Source: Petroclostridium sp. X23 (GTDB lineage Bacteria; Bacillota; Clostridia; SK-Y3). Taken from it: 64,000 bases of DNA. The DNA lies in contig NZ_CP124862.1 in assembly GCF_030013905.1 (NCBI RefSeq), positions 1,054,001-1,118,000 of the forward strand, given 5' to 3'. Positions 14,989 through 23,269 of this stretch are shown here, one piece after another. Every line of letters begins with the position of its first letter. Positions within the stretch are counted from its first letter, which is position 1. The notes beneath the pieces were generated by a model. That model was not told where the DNA came from and ran no database searches. It was given only the letters and a program-made list of their open reading frames with translations. The translations under genes were made by a program, and so were the position numbers.

Positions 14989-15990
14989 ATGATACAGGGC
15001 CATCAAACATGGGTATTTGAATCTAAGCCTGTTATCGCTTCCAGTGCAGCTGTAGGCGGGCCTTTTGAGGCAAAAGGACCATTAGCTGGTGATTTTGATA
15101 AACTACATGATGATATATGGTTAGGGCAAGATAGCTATGAGAAAGCTGAAAAGAAACTATTGGAAGAAGCTTGTGAAACAGCTATCCATAAAGTAGGAAA
15201 GAAAAAAGAAGACATACAGTTTTTTCTGAGTGGAGACCTGATGAACCAGATTATTTCCAGCAGTTTTGCCGCACGCACTTTAGGTGCTCCCTACTTAGGA
15301 CTTTTTGGGGCCTGCTCCAGTGCTATGGAAGGACTAGCCCTCGCCTCCCTCATTATAGATAGCGGATTTGGTGATAATGTTATAGCGGCAGCCTCCAGTC
15401 ATAATGCAGCAGCTGAAAAGCAGTTCAGATATCCTACCGAATATGGAGGACAAAAACCCCCTACTGCCCAGTGGACAGTGACTGGAGCAGGGGCGGGACT
15501 ATTAACAAGACAAGGTGAAGGACCTAAGGTTACATCTGCTACCATTGGACGGGTAATTGACATGGGATTATCTGATCCTTTCAACATGGGAGGTGCAATG
15601 GCACCTGCAGCAGTAGATACTATTGAGGCCCATTTCAGGGATTTAAATCGAGAACCTTCTTATTATGATATCATTGCAACAGGTGATCTGGGAAGAGTCG
15701 GACATCATATTGCTGCGGATTTACTAGCCGACCATGGTATAAAAATAAAAAATGAAATTCTAACCGATTGTGGTGTTTTAATCTACAAAAAAGAGCAGCC
15801 GGTAATGGCCGGAGGCAGTGGGTGCGGATGCAGCGCTACAGTTACCTACGGACATTTCTTAAACCGTATGAGGAAAGGCGAACTTAAAAAGATTTTAATT
15901 GTTGCAACAGGGGCTTTAATGTCACCCCTCTCTTATCAGCAAAAAGAGAGTATCCCCTGCATCGCCCATGCTGTATCCATAGAAGCATAA
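14989..15990 (+). CDS. spoVAD: Stage V sporulation protein AD
   Basis: The 333-residue soluble protein has a thiolase-like fold; visible landmarks are GHQTWVFESKPVIASSAAVG at the start, FGACSSAMEG around the thiolase nucleophile position and GGSGCGCSATVTYGHFL. SpoVAD binds dipicolinic acid and docks it to the membrane channel. It starts directly after spoVAC and is followed by spoVAE at 15 bp. Confidence 0.95.
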   Translation: MIQGHQTWVFESKPVIASSAAVGGPFEAKGPLAGDFDKLHDDIWLGQDSYEKAEKKLLEEACETAIHKVGKKKEDIQFFLSGDLMNQIISSSFAARTLGAPYLGLFGACSSAMEGLALASLIIDSGFGDNVIAAASSHNAAAEKQFRYPTEYGGQKPPTAQWTVTGAGAGLLTRQGEGPKVTSATIGRVIDMGLSDPFNMGGAMAPAAVDTIEAHFRDLNREPSYYDIIATGDLGRVGHHIAADLLADHGIKIKNEILTDCGVLIYKKEQPVMAGGSGCGCSATVTYGHFLNRMRKGELKKILIVATGALMSPLSYQQKESIPCIAHAVSIEA

Positions 15991-16005
15991 GAGGAGGACG
16001 AGTAG

Positions 16006-16359
16006 ATGGAAAAATTTATTTGGGCTTTTATAGTAGGTGGCGGTATTTGTGTTGTGGGACAAATATTGATGGATGTGTTTAAGCTTACGCCTGCACATAT
16101 GACCAGTTCATTAGTAGTTGTAGGTGCTGTATTGGGTGGACTTGGATTATATGAGCCGCTAATAAAGTTTGCCGGAGCAGGAGCATCCGTGCCTATCAGC
16201 AGTTTTGGAAACTCACTGGTAAAAGGTGCACTGCAAGAAGCACAAAAAAGCGGAATAGTGGGAGTGCTTACAGGTATATTTGAAGTTACCAGCGCAGGTA
16301 TTTCAGCTGCAATTATTTTTGCTTTTATGGCAGCCTTGTTAGCCAGACCAAAGGGCTAA
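16006..16359 (+). CDS. spoVAE: Stage V sporulation protein AE (AEb type)
   Basis: The 117-residue membrane protein has four helices, with FIWAFIVGGGICVVGQILMD and LIKFAGAGASVPISSFGNSL shared with SpoVAC/AEb proteins. With spoVAC and spoVAD it completes the DPA-channel core. A GAGGAGGACGAG site precedes the ATG. The next gene, a second DUF1657, begins 40 bp on but is broken. Confidence 0.93.
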   Translation: MEKFIWAFIVGGGICVVGQILMDVFKLTPAHMTSSLVVVGAVLGGLGLYEPLIKFAGAGASVPISSFGNSLVKGALQEAQKSGIVGVLTGIFEVTSAGISAAIIFAFMAALLARPKG

Positions 16360-16398
16360 ATACTTTTAAAAACGCTTTTTTCGGAAGGAGGTGATGAT

Positions 16399-16482
16399 AT
16401 GACAGTAGGAACTCAAATGCAGCAAGCTATTGCAGGGGTCCAAAGTGCCGCAGCAACAATGGTTACTTTTTCACCTTTATAA
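16399..16482 (+). pseudogene. Truncated second DUF1657 gene
   Basis: After a strong GAAGGAGGTGATGAT site, the frame MTVGTQMQQAIAGVQSAAAT then MVTFSPL-stop matches the first third of DUF1657 and ends abruptly. The intact family has about 65 residues. Sequence beyond 16470 belongs to a different gene on the opposite strand, so this is a rearrangement break. Confidence 0.75.
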
Positions 16483-16734
16483 GCAGGAAAAGCTTAATAT
16501 TTGTCGAATATTTTCCAATAATGCCAGCGTGATCCTGCAGTCATTACACATGATACTGCAAAATACCAGCAATCTATCACAGTTTTTTATCTTTAAGATT
16601 TTCTGTCTGCTCGCTTTAGAGAACTCAATTTTATGGAGATAGTGAAGATGCTTTTGCTTTATTTCCGTATCTCCAGTCTCTATATACTGTACATATATAA
16701 TACCGCTATTGTATAAATTGGCTAGCTCGTTCAT
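16477..16734 (-). pseudogene. Thioredoxin-family gene fragment, 3'-truncated
   Basis: The frame starts MNELANLYNSGIIYVQYIET and contains CSIMCNDCRITLALLENIRQ, a WCxDC-type active-site region in which the Trp is changed to Met (MCNDC). The usual C-terminal half of this family of short clostridial thioredoxins is missing, and the frame ends at the junction with the truncated DUF1657 gene. It begins 12 bp after the cysK fragment stop. Confidence 0.65.
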
Positions 16735-16745
16735 TATGCCTCACC

Positions 16746-16938
16746 TCATATCAGTCCCATGCTTAAATATCTTTCTCCAGTATCAGGAATAATTGAAAGC
16801 ACTCTCTTTCCCGGCTCAAGTTTTTGAGCTATCTGCAAAGCAACAAAGGTTGCTGCTCCGGCTGATATACCTCCTAATATTCCTTCCTTACATGCTAACG
16901 TTTTTGTTGTCTCAATCGCCTCTTCGTCAGTAACCGGT
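16746..16938 (-). pseudogene. 3' fragment of a cysteine synthase (cysK-type) gene
   Basis: The minus-strand frame PVTDEEAIETTKTLACKEG, ILGGISAGAATFVALQIAQK, LEPGKRVLSIIPDTGERYLS is the C-terminal part of PLP-dependent O-acetylserine sulfhydrylase. It has no start and is joined, out of frame, to a cysH 5' fragment at about 16936. Confidence 0.85.
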
Positions 16939-17068
16939 CTTCTATAGAAAGGCTTGAAGCTAGTACTATTTTTGAAATACCAATTGTTTCTACTATGTAC
17001 CTGATTGCCTCCTCCGGGTTTTTCTCCGCATATTTCGTATTTAATGTTCCAAAATTTAATTGCTTCAC
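16930..17068 (-). pseudogene. 5' fragment of a phosphoadenylyl-sulfate reductase (cysH-type) gene
   Basis: From a GTG at 17068 with a GGAGAG site the frame reads VKQLNFGTLNTKYAEKNPEE, AIRYIVETIGISKIVLASSL, SIED, which is the N-terminus of CysH up to the LASSLSxED nucleotide-binding motif. After the GAAGACCGGTTACTGACG junction the sequence continues as cysK in another frame and the cysH frame soon stops. Confidence 0.75.
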
Positions 17069-17228
17069 CTTTGCTCTCCTTTCAAGACCAATTTTAATTC
17101 CAATTATTCTTATCTGTTTGGTGTTATTTTGACCGACAACTTATCTATCGTCAATATTTTTAGAATTTTTTTTATTATTTCCAGTTCTGTATGCTAGAGA
17201 GTTCTCTACGGATTTCCTCTATAACAGC

Positions 17229-17298
17229 ATGAAGGATCTTTTTTCAAAGTACTGTTAAATCTTGAGCGATCACAGAACTTGAGAAAAAGATCCTTCAT
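17229..17298. repeat. Inverted repeat with 15-bp perfect arms
   Basis: ATGAAGGATCTTTTT at 17229-17243 is exactly inverted at 17284-17298 around a 40-base centre. It could be the ends of a decayed small element or a long hairpin at the edge of the rearranged cys region. The rest of 17069-17345 shows nothing recognisable. Confidence 0.6.
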
Positions 17299-17345
17299 AT
17301 CCCTTCCTATAGAAATTAAATTGTATTAAATTTAAACTCATTCAA

Positions 17346-17642
17346 TTAACTAAATAATTTGAAATACAAAAATACTGCAATTATTATATTGGGTAATGCA
17401 AATAATGTAAGAATTCTTGAGTAAGCTTCAAGCTCAAGTAGTTCCTTACCTTTCTTTTTATTTTCTGATCTCACTCTGGCTGTAAGTATTAGTGAAAAGT
17501 TTTTAAAAACACTTGCTACCAACACTGAAATAATAGCCATTACAATAGATATTCCAAAAGAAATATACCAATTCCCGGTTACAAAAGATAAAATACACCC
17601 TATCAGAGCAATAATAAATCCAACAATAAAAGCAATAAGCAT
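17346..17642 (-). CDS. Small membrane protein, DUF5316-like
   Basis: The 98-residue protein has three membrane segments: two at the N-terminus around CILSFVTGNWYISFGI and one at the C-terminus (ILTLFALPNIIIAVFLYF), with a basic loop between (RVRSENKKKGKELLELEAYS). The FVTGNW segment resembles DUF5316 proteins of Bacilli and Clostridia, but the match is by memory only. Function is unknown. Confidence 0.55.
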   Translation of the reverse strand: MLIAFIVGFIIALIGCILSFVTGNWYISFGISIVMAIISVLVASVFKNFSLILTARVRSENKKKGKELLELEAYSRILTLFALPNIIIAVFLYFKLFS

Positions 17643-17712
17643 ATTAAATACTCCTTAAAATCTTTTATTTTCCGAATATCCAGTGCAAATAATTCACATT
17701 CATACCGGTTAG

Positions 17713-18570
17713 CTACTTTGACCAATAGGTTGGACGAACCAGCATACTGGGCAGCTTTGTATGTGAATCACCCTTAGCTGTGTTGATCTGAGCTTGGGTA
17801 AGGAAAATGCTGTTTGCGAGATTAGCTCCACTAAGCTCTGCATCCCGCAGATCAGCCCCGATAAGATCAGCCCCGCTCAAATCGACTCCTCTAAGGTTTG
17901 CCGCAATAAGACAAGCTCCCCTCAAGTCTGCACCTCGAAGATTAGTTTTTCTCAGATCTGCGCCAAAATAGTCTAACGACCGAGAATGTGTATTCTTATT
18001 TATTGAAGAAGTGTTTTTTTCACCACGTGCTTTAGTACGTACTAGATCACTGGTATTTTTAAGCAGTTTGTTAACCTTGGTTCGATGAGCCGTTACATCC
18101 AGTGCTAGTATAGCATCAACATCGAGAAAGGTAAGCTGTTCCGTACTTTCCCACAATGAGGTTATCTCCTCTTTTATGCCCTCATCCGTTTGCAGCATAA
18201 ATGCTTGAGTAAGATACCATAACATTTCATGAAGCTGCCTCATAATCAAAAATGAATCAAACATCTTTTTAGCTGATTTAGGTACTTGCCGCCAATCCTG
18301 TCCACCAAAAGTAACTTGAGCTACCTTTTGACCGGCACCAAAACAGTCATAAGCTATACAACCCTTAAGCCTCTTATTCCTAAGGTCTTTATGGATAGAA
18401 CAGACAAAGTCCGGTTGCAAGTTTATACAAGGCTTTCCGGCCTCTTTATCGGTTGGGAAACCTTCCGAAGCCCAAAAGTACAATGCTACACAGCATAAAC
18501 CAAAGCATTTTTTGCAATCAACTCGTAATTCATTATTAAGTTTATCTTCATACATAGAAGTCATATCCAT
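17713..18570 (-). CDS. Cys-cluster plus pentapeptide-repeat protein
   Basis: The 285-residue protein has an N-terminal Cys-rich domain ([36 protein letters not shown]; residues 19-80) like YkgJ-type zinc/iron-cluster modules, a helical middle part, and about eight consecutive A(D/N)LxG-type pentapeptides near residues 205-258 ([20 protein letters not shown] and on). Such repeats form a right-handed beta-helix. The ATG has a GAGGTAA site 1 base away. It is a single gene with no obvious partner. Confidence 0.85.
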   Translation of the reverse strand: MDMTSMYEDKLNNELRVDCKKCFGLCCVALYFWASEGFPTDKEAGKPCINLQPDFVCSIHKDLRNKRLKGCIAYDCFGAGQKVAQVTFGGQDWRQVPKSAKKMFDSFLIMRQLHEMLWYLTQAFMLQTDEGIKEEITSLWESTEQLTFLDVDAILALDVTAHRTKVNKLLKNTSDLVRTKARGEKNTSSINKNTHSRSLDYFGADLRKTNLRGADLRGACLIAANLRGVDLSGADLIGADLRDAELSGANLANSIFLTQAQINTAKGDSHTKLPSMLVRPTYWSK

Positions 18571-18757
18571 TTACCTCATGCTAGAAAAATACAAATAATT
18601 TATACTTTTGATTATATCATAATTCTAATATTAACTTCTACAATATTACTCTTAATACTATTTATCTATATTCAATCATAGTGTGAAATCAAATATTTAA
18701 AGCATTTTTCGGAGGAATAATCCTTCCAAGCAGTCATTTGCAAATAGTGTATAGAAT

Positions 18758-18796
18758 ATTATACCTCGAATACGCTTGGCATATTCGAGGTATAAT
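18758..18796 (-). terminator. Intrinsic terminator of the ABC exporter gene
   Basis: A 15-bp perfect stem (ATTATACCTCGAATA and its complement) with a 9-base loop lies 16 bp past the exporter stop. Confidence 0.75.
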
Positions 18797-18811
18797 ACAA
18801 TATCAAAGTTA

Positions 18812-20548
18812 TTATTTATGTATTTCCAACTGCGTTTTGCATAGCTGCTCATATAACCCGCCCAATTGCAGTAGATCTTCATGGGTTCCCGACTCAACGA
18901 TTTCTCCTTCTTTTAAAACTAGAATCCTATCGGCTTTTTTCACTGTGGATAGTCTATGGGCAATCACGATGATGGTCTTGCTCCCTGCTAATTCCTGTAT
19001 GGCCTGTTGTATCTGCTTTTCAGTCTCAACATCAACAGCGGCGGTTGCTTCATCCAGTATTAGAATCGGCGTGTTTCGCAATACAGCTCTCGCAATGGAC
19101 AAGCGCTGTTTTTGTCCTCCCGACAGTTTCACACCCCGTTCTCCGATAATAGTATCATACCCTTGCGGCAGCTCGCTAATAAAGTCATGAGCCCTCGCGA
19201 TCTTTGCGGCTTGGACGATATCTTCCAAAGAGGCCTCTTTACTTCCATAAGCAATATTATCCGCAACACTTCCGTTAAAAAGAAATATATCCTGAAGTAC
19301 GATACTAATTTGATTTCTTAGAGAAGAAATCGTGATCTCCTTTATATCCGTCCCATCTAACAGAATTCTGCCGGAAGTCGGATCGTAAAACCGAGCTGCC
19401 AAGCTGATGATTGTTGTTTTTCCTACTCCTGTCGGCCCTACCAACGCAAGCATTTGTCCTGATTGAACATGAAAGCTGACATCTTTTAAAACCGGCTTGG
19501 AAGATACATACTCAAAATCCACATGCTCAAAAGTTATTTCGCCCCCGGCTTTTGCTATCTCTTTTGCATTTTTTTGATCAACGATATCCGGCTCTGTATC
19601 AAGCAATTCAAACACTCTTTCCGCCCCGGCTGTAGCTTGCTGTAAGTCTTCAATGACTCTTGCAAGGGTAGTAATAGGCTGGTAAAAAAGACTTAGATAT
19701 AATATAAAACCTACAATATCCGCCGGAGATATGTAATGCCGCATAGCCAGCCATCCTCCAAAACCCACCACTACCACTGTCCCGAACGCACTAACCATTT
19801 CAACCGCCGGATGAAATATCGCGCTTAGCTTTAGCGCATGCAATATCGCCGATGCATACTTTTTTGCTCGTTTATCCACTCTATTTTTTTCTCTGATCTG
19901 CTGATTAAACACTTGAATCTCTTTAATCCCGGAAATATTGTCCTGTACAACTGCATTTAACTCCGCCAACGTACTTTGTGCCTCTCTAAAGTTCGGTAAA
20001 ACCTTTTTAGTGAACCACCATCCCCCTATCATCAAAAAAGGGATGGGAATAAGTGCTAAAGCTGCCAGGTAAGCATTGATCACAAATAAAATGGTGGTGA
20101 TACCGATAAGAATTAAGCCGTTTGTAATCAAATCCGGAACTGCATGGGCGATTAACACCTCAAATGTCGCCGTATCATTGATTGTTCTAGACATAAGCTG
20201 TCCGGTTTGTTTGTCATGATAATACCGCAAAGACAGTTTTTGCAGATGTTCATAAACCATCGTCCTCATATCCGCTACCAGTTTCCACGCAGCAACATGG
20301 CTCAAATATCTATAAAAGTATGTAAAAACAGCTCTCACTACATATGCAGCGACAAGGATCATCACGGTATTTTGAATAACAAGCATTGCATTCATATCTT
20401 GCTGTTCTGTCAATATTCTGATCAATTCTTTCACAAGCCAAGGCGTTACAAGATTTAGAGCGGTAATCGTCAGCAGGCTGAAACCTGCTATCACTAACAG
20501 CCACCAATATGGACGCGCGTATTTTATTAACCGAATAATGTTCTTCAT
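18812..20548 (-). CDS. ABC exporter, fused permease and ATPase (MsbA/LmrA type)
   Basis: The 578-residue half-transporter has six membrane helices in residues 1-320 and an ATPase domain from about 335: Walker A GPTGVGKTTI, Q-loop VLQDIFLFNGSV, signature LSGGQKQRLS, Walker B ILILDEATAAVD and the H-loop IAHRLSTV. All ATPase residues are intact. It stands alone, so it should work as a homodimer exporting a lipid, peptide or drug; the substrate is not inferable. Confidence 0.92.
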   Translation of the reverse strand: MKNIIRLIKYARPYWWLLVIAGFSLLTITALNLVTPWLVKELIRILTEQQDMNAMLVIQNTVMILVAAYVVRAVFTYFYRYLSHVAAWKLVADMRTMVYEHLQKLSLRYYHDKQTGQLMSRTINDTATFEVLIAHAVPDLITNGLILIGITTILFVINAYLAALALIPIPFLMIGGWWFTKKVLPNFREAQSTLAELNAVVQDNISGIKEIQVFNQQIREKNRVDKRAKKYASAILHALKLSAIFHPAVEMVSAFGTVVVVGFGGWLAMRHYISPADIVGFILYLSLFYQPITTLARVIEDLQQATAGAERVFELLDTEPDIVDQKNAKEIAKAGGEITFEHVDFEYVSSKPVLKDVSFHVQSGQMLALVGPTGVGKTTIISLAARFYDPTSGRILLDGTDIKEITISSLRNQISIVLQDIFLFNGSVADNIAYGSKEASLEDIVQAAKIARAHDFISELPQGYDTIIGERGVKLSGGQKQRLSIARAVLRNTPILILDEATAAVDVETEKQIQQAIQELAGSKTIIVIAHRLSTVKKADRILVLKEGEIVESGTHEDLLQLGGLYEQLCKTQLEIHK

Positions 20549-20732
20549 TTAACTCCTCCTAAAAACTCATACAGTTCTACAGCATTATTAAGAAGTATAA
20601 CAAATCTCATATATTTCTTCAATATAATATATTCACACAATCACTTACATCTAATGCTCATATTTTGTTGAACTTAGATTTAAAAAGGGTTAAAATATAT
20701 ATATTATAAATTACAGAAAGTGAGAACAAAGT

Positions 20733-20906
20733 ATGCCAAACAAAATAAGCACTCTTCACAAAATAAAGATTCTAAAATCTCTGAAAATTGAAACAGAGAA
20801 AGAACTTGCAGCAGCAGCGGATAAAAACGTTATCAATGATTTAAATGAAAAATTGAATCTCCTTGAATTGGATTTGCAAAAAGAAGTCCAGTCCTTTACC
20901 AAATAA
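20733..20906 (+). CDS. Short helical protein of unknown function
   Basis: A 57-residue frame (MPNKISTLHKIKILKSLKIE, TEKELAAAADKNVINDLNEK, ...) with a weak AAAGTGAG site and a good shared terminator after it. It is almost all charged helix and probably forms a coiled coil. I do not recognise a family. Confidence 0.55.
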   Translation: MPNKISTLHKIKILKSLKIETEKELAAAADKNVINDLNEKLNLLELDLQKEVQSFTK

Positions 20907-20932
20907 TTTAAATGTCTGCTGTATTAAAATTT

Positions 20933-20960
20933 AGAGCTGCCCTCTTGAGGCAGCTCTTTT
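20933..20960. terminator. Bidirectional terminator between the 57-residue gene and the splB homologue
   Basis: AGAGCTGCC / GGCAGCTCT stem with a 7-base loop and a TTTT tail on the plus strand serves two converging genes. Confidence 0.8.
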
Positions 20961-20968
20961 CCTACTAT

Positions 20969-21994
20969 TTACGTGAAATATTGTATCTTCCCATTAGGAT
21001 AAAGCTCTGTGATAAGATTGCTGATATATTCCTTCATTTCGGCAGCTTCTTCCTTTGGATAAACATATTTTGTTCTGCCATATTTGCCGAATTTCAACGC
21101 TCTTTTGCTTTCATCCATATCCAACTTGGTATTAGGGAATCTTTTGAGGATGATCTCCTTTGCATTGCTTGTAAAACGGTGCTGAATGAGTTCAAATGTA
21201 ATGGTTTTATTGTTTTCAGCAGAAATATGGTCATGCAGCATTTCTATCAGTTTTTTATATCCGTCTTTCCAACCTTCATGTAATATGATAGGCGCGATGA
21301 TAAATCCCAATTCATATCCCGCATCCTGTATCTTTTTTGCTGCTTTAAGCCTTTCTTGAAGTTGTGCCGTTGTATGCTCAAAATTGCGTATCACGTAGTC
21401 GGAATTAATTGAAAATCTGAATGCGGTTTTGCCATTATGCTTGGCATCCAGCAAGCTGTCGACATTTGAGAACTTTGTTACTACTCTTAATATACCCTGT
21501 TCAAGCGTTCCAAAATGTTCAATAGTTTCTTTTAACGCTCCCGTAATATGTTCCAATCCCAGCGGGTCACCGGTGCTTGCCGCTTCAAAGCTGGTAACTT
21601 CAGGCAATCGTTGCTCTATATATTGATCAATAGTATCGAAAAGCTCATCCATATTCACATAAACACGTACATACGGCTTTTTCCCTTGTGTAGTATATAA
21701 ATAGCAGTATTCACAATTCCCGGGACAATTGGTTACTAAGGAAAATTGATAATGAGCAGATGGCTTGCAAACTTCTAATTTCATACTCTTTTTTGTACCC
21801 ACCACAAGAGTTTTTCTCGCATTGGCAAATTGAGCTCTCTCTGTCTCACCGGGAATATCCCTTACTTGACTATGAGAGGTCGTTTTAAGAACAGGTATAT
21901 TATTCGTCTTACAGTAATCATATATTTTTTTACTCATAGGATATTCCATAGCGGATGGCTCAAAATATACTCTATCCGGCTTCCATAAATTCAT
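20969..21994 (-). CDS. splB: Spore photoproduct lyase homologue with the hydrogen-donor Cys replaced by Ser
   Basis: The 341-residue radical-SAM protein aligns along its whole length with SplB: CxxxCxxC cluster at C90, C94, C97 (TNCPGNCEYCYLYT), KPYVRVYVN, KFSNVDSLLDAKHNGKTAFR and a YFT C-terminus. SplB repairs the thymine spore photoproduct in DNA during germination. In known lyases a Cys (C140/C141, in EAxCTSD) donates the final hydrogen; here the same place reads FEAASTGD, with Ser140 coded AGC. The radical step should still be possible, but product quenching may be altered. It is monocistronic. Confidence 0.88.
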   Translation of the reverse strand: MNLWKPDRVYFEPSAMEYPMSKKIYDYCKTNNIPVLKTTSHSQVRDIPGETERAQFANARKTLVVGTKKSMKLEVCKPSAHYQFSLVTNCPGNCEYCYLYTTQGKKPYVRVYVNMDELFDTIDQYIEQRLPEVTSFEAASTGDPLGLEHITGALKETIEHFGTLEQGILRVVTKFSNVDSLLDAKHNGKTAFRFSINSDYVIRNFEHTTAQLQERLKAAKKIQDAGYELGFIIAPIILHEGWKDGYKKLIEMLHDHISAENNKTITFELIQHRFTSNAKEIILKRFPNTKLDMDESKRALKFGKYGRTKYVYPKEEAAEMKEYISNLITELYPNGKIQYFT

Positions 21995-22139
21995 CTATAT
22001 TCCTCCAATATATATGGATTTTTAAAATATATTGCATTCAAGTAAATATCATAATTCTATTACACATAAACAATCGACCTGATAATATATTTTGCAAATC
22101 CCGTATATAATATCAAACAATTTATATTTGCCGCAAAAA

Positions 22140-22162
22140 AACAGCATAATGAATATGCTGTT
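22140..22162 (-). terminator. Intrinsic terminator of tcdA
   Basis: AACAGCATA / TATGCTGTT stem with a T run on the minus strand, 15 bp past the tcdA stop. Confidence 0.85.
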
Positions 22163-22176
22163 GCTGAGTATTCTTA

Positions 22177-22926
22177 TTATATTTTTACCAGATCCTTAAT
22201 CACTTCTCCCCCGATAATCAATCCTGCAACCGAAGGCACCCACGCTGCACTTCCGGGTATCTGCCTGCGTACTGTACATGTACGTTCTTTATTGGAGCAT
22301 ATGCAGTCAGTCCTGCATGTATTATCCAATTCCAGCGGCGTTAAAGGTTCTTCTTTTGAATAAACTACCTTTAAAGAAGTGACATTCCTTCTTCTTAATT
22401 CCCTTCTCATCACTTTTGCCAATGGATCAATAGATGTCTCATATATATCCGCAACTTGAAATTGTGTAGGGTCTAATTTATTTCCTGCTCCCATACTGCT
22501 CATCACCGGAATACCCTTCTCTTTTGCCCGGACAATCAGATCAATCTTCGCCGTAACCGTGTCAATAGCATCCACTATGTAATCCGTATCATCATGTATA
22601 AGACTCTCGGCATTTTCAGCACTATAGAATTCCTGATATACCACTACTTCCGCTTTAGGATTAATATCCAGAATCCTTTCTCTCATCAAACTTACCTTAG
22701 GCTTGCCTACTGTCTTCCTAGTCGCATGAAGCTGCCTGTTTAAGTTTGTAAGACATACGGTATCGTCATCCACCAATACAAATTTTCCAACACCTGATCT
22801 TGCTAACGCTTCTACAGTAAAACTTCCGACTCCGCCGATACCGAATATCGCAACTTTTGACTGTGATAGCTTTTCCAATCCTTTTGTACCCAATAATAAC
22901 TCTGTCCTTGAAAATGAATGCAACAT
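22177..22926 (-). CDS. tcdA: tRNA threonylcarbamoyladenosine dehydratase
   Basis: The 249-residue E1-like protein has the nucleotide-binding motif VAIFGIGGVGSFTVEALARS (residues 27-46), the Arg/acid motif VDDDTVCLTNLNRQ, and a Cys-rich stretch (TCRTDCICSNKERTC) before the PSVAG motif. TcdA makes cyclic t6A at position 37 of ANN-decoding tRNAs. 6S RNA lies directly upstream on the same strand, as near yrvM in Bacillus. Confidence 0.92.
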   Translation of the reverse strand: MLHSFSRTELLLGTKGLEKLSQSKVAIFGIGGVGSFTVEALARSGVGKFVLVDDDTVCLTNLNRQLHATRKTVGKPKVSLMRERILDINPKAEVVVYQEFYSAENAESLIHDDTDYIVDAIDTVTAKIDLIVRAKEKGIPVMSSMGAGNKLDPTQFQVADIYETSIDPLAKVMRRELRRRNVTSLKVVYSKEEPLTPLELDNTCRTDCICSNKERTCTVRRQIPGSAAWVPSVAGLIIGGEVIKDLVKI

Positions 22927-22962
22927 GTTAAATCCTCCATTATATAAAAAATTGCAAAATAT

Positions 22963-22991
22963 AAAAAGTTGCCAAGCAAAATGCCGGCAAC
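22963..22991 (-). terminator. Intrinsic terminator of the 6S RNA
   Basis: GTTGCC / GGCAAC stem followed on the minus strand by TTTTTATATTTT. Confidence 0.8.
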
Positions 22992-22994
22992 CCT

Positions 22995-23203
22995 AATTGC
23001 GAGTATTCAAATTTAACTTCCCCACCGAGCCGTGCCCTAGGCATATTTTAAACCTGCCCTAGCAGGTGGGTGTCCTCCTGATTGTTTTATATTTCCCCTG
23101 GCCATAATGGGGGGCCTATATGCCACACTCAGAGTACGGACTCCCTTTAAAATAGTGTTGGTTCAAAACACTGCCTCAACCACGCACACAGCAGGGATTT
23201 ATT
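22995..23203 (-). ncRNA. ssrS: 6S RNA (SsrS-like)
   Basis: A non-coding stretch has its own consensus promoter and terminator. It contains long paired parts such as CCTGCTAGGGCAGG, GCATATAGGCCCCCCATTAT, ATGCCTAGGGCACGGCTCGG and a 5'/3' closing region (CCCTGCTGTGTGCGTGG against GGGCACGGCTCGGTGGGG). Size (about 200 nt plus terminator) and position next to tcdA match 6S RNA of Firmicutes, which mimics an open promoter and sequesters sigma-A polymerase. The family was judged by eye. Confidence 0.75.
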
Positions 23204-23209
23204 AACTTC

Positions 23210-23238
23210 ATCATAGCACAAATCATTTATATTTTCAA
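23210..23238 (-). promoter_or_regulatory. Sigma-A promoter of the 6S RNA
   Basis: On the minus strand TTGAAA (complement of 23233-23238), a 17-bp spacer and TATGAT (complement of 23210-23215). Start is expected near 23203. Confidence 0.85.
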
Positions 23239-23269
23239 GTGCCAATGATTAGTGAAAATTTTACTAAAT

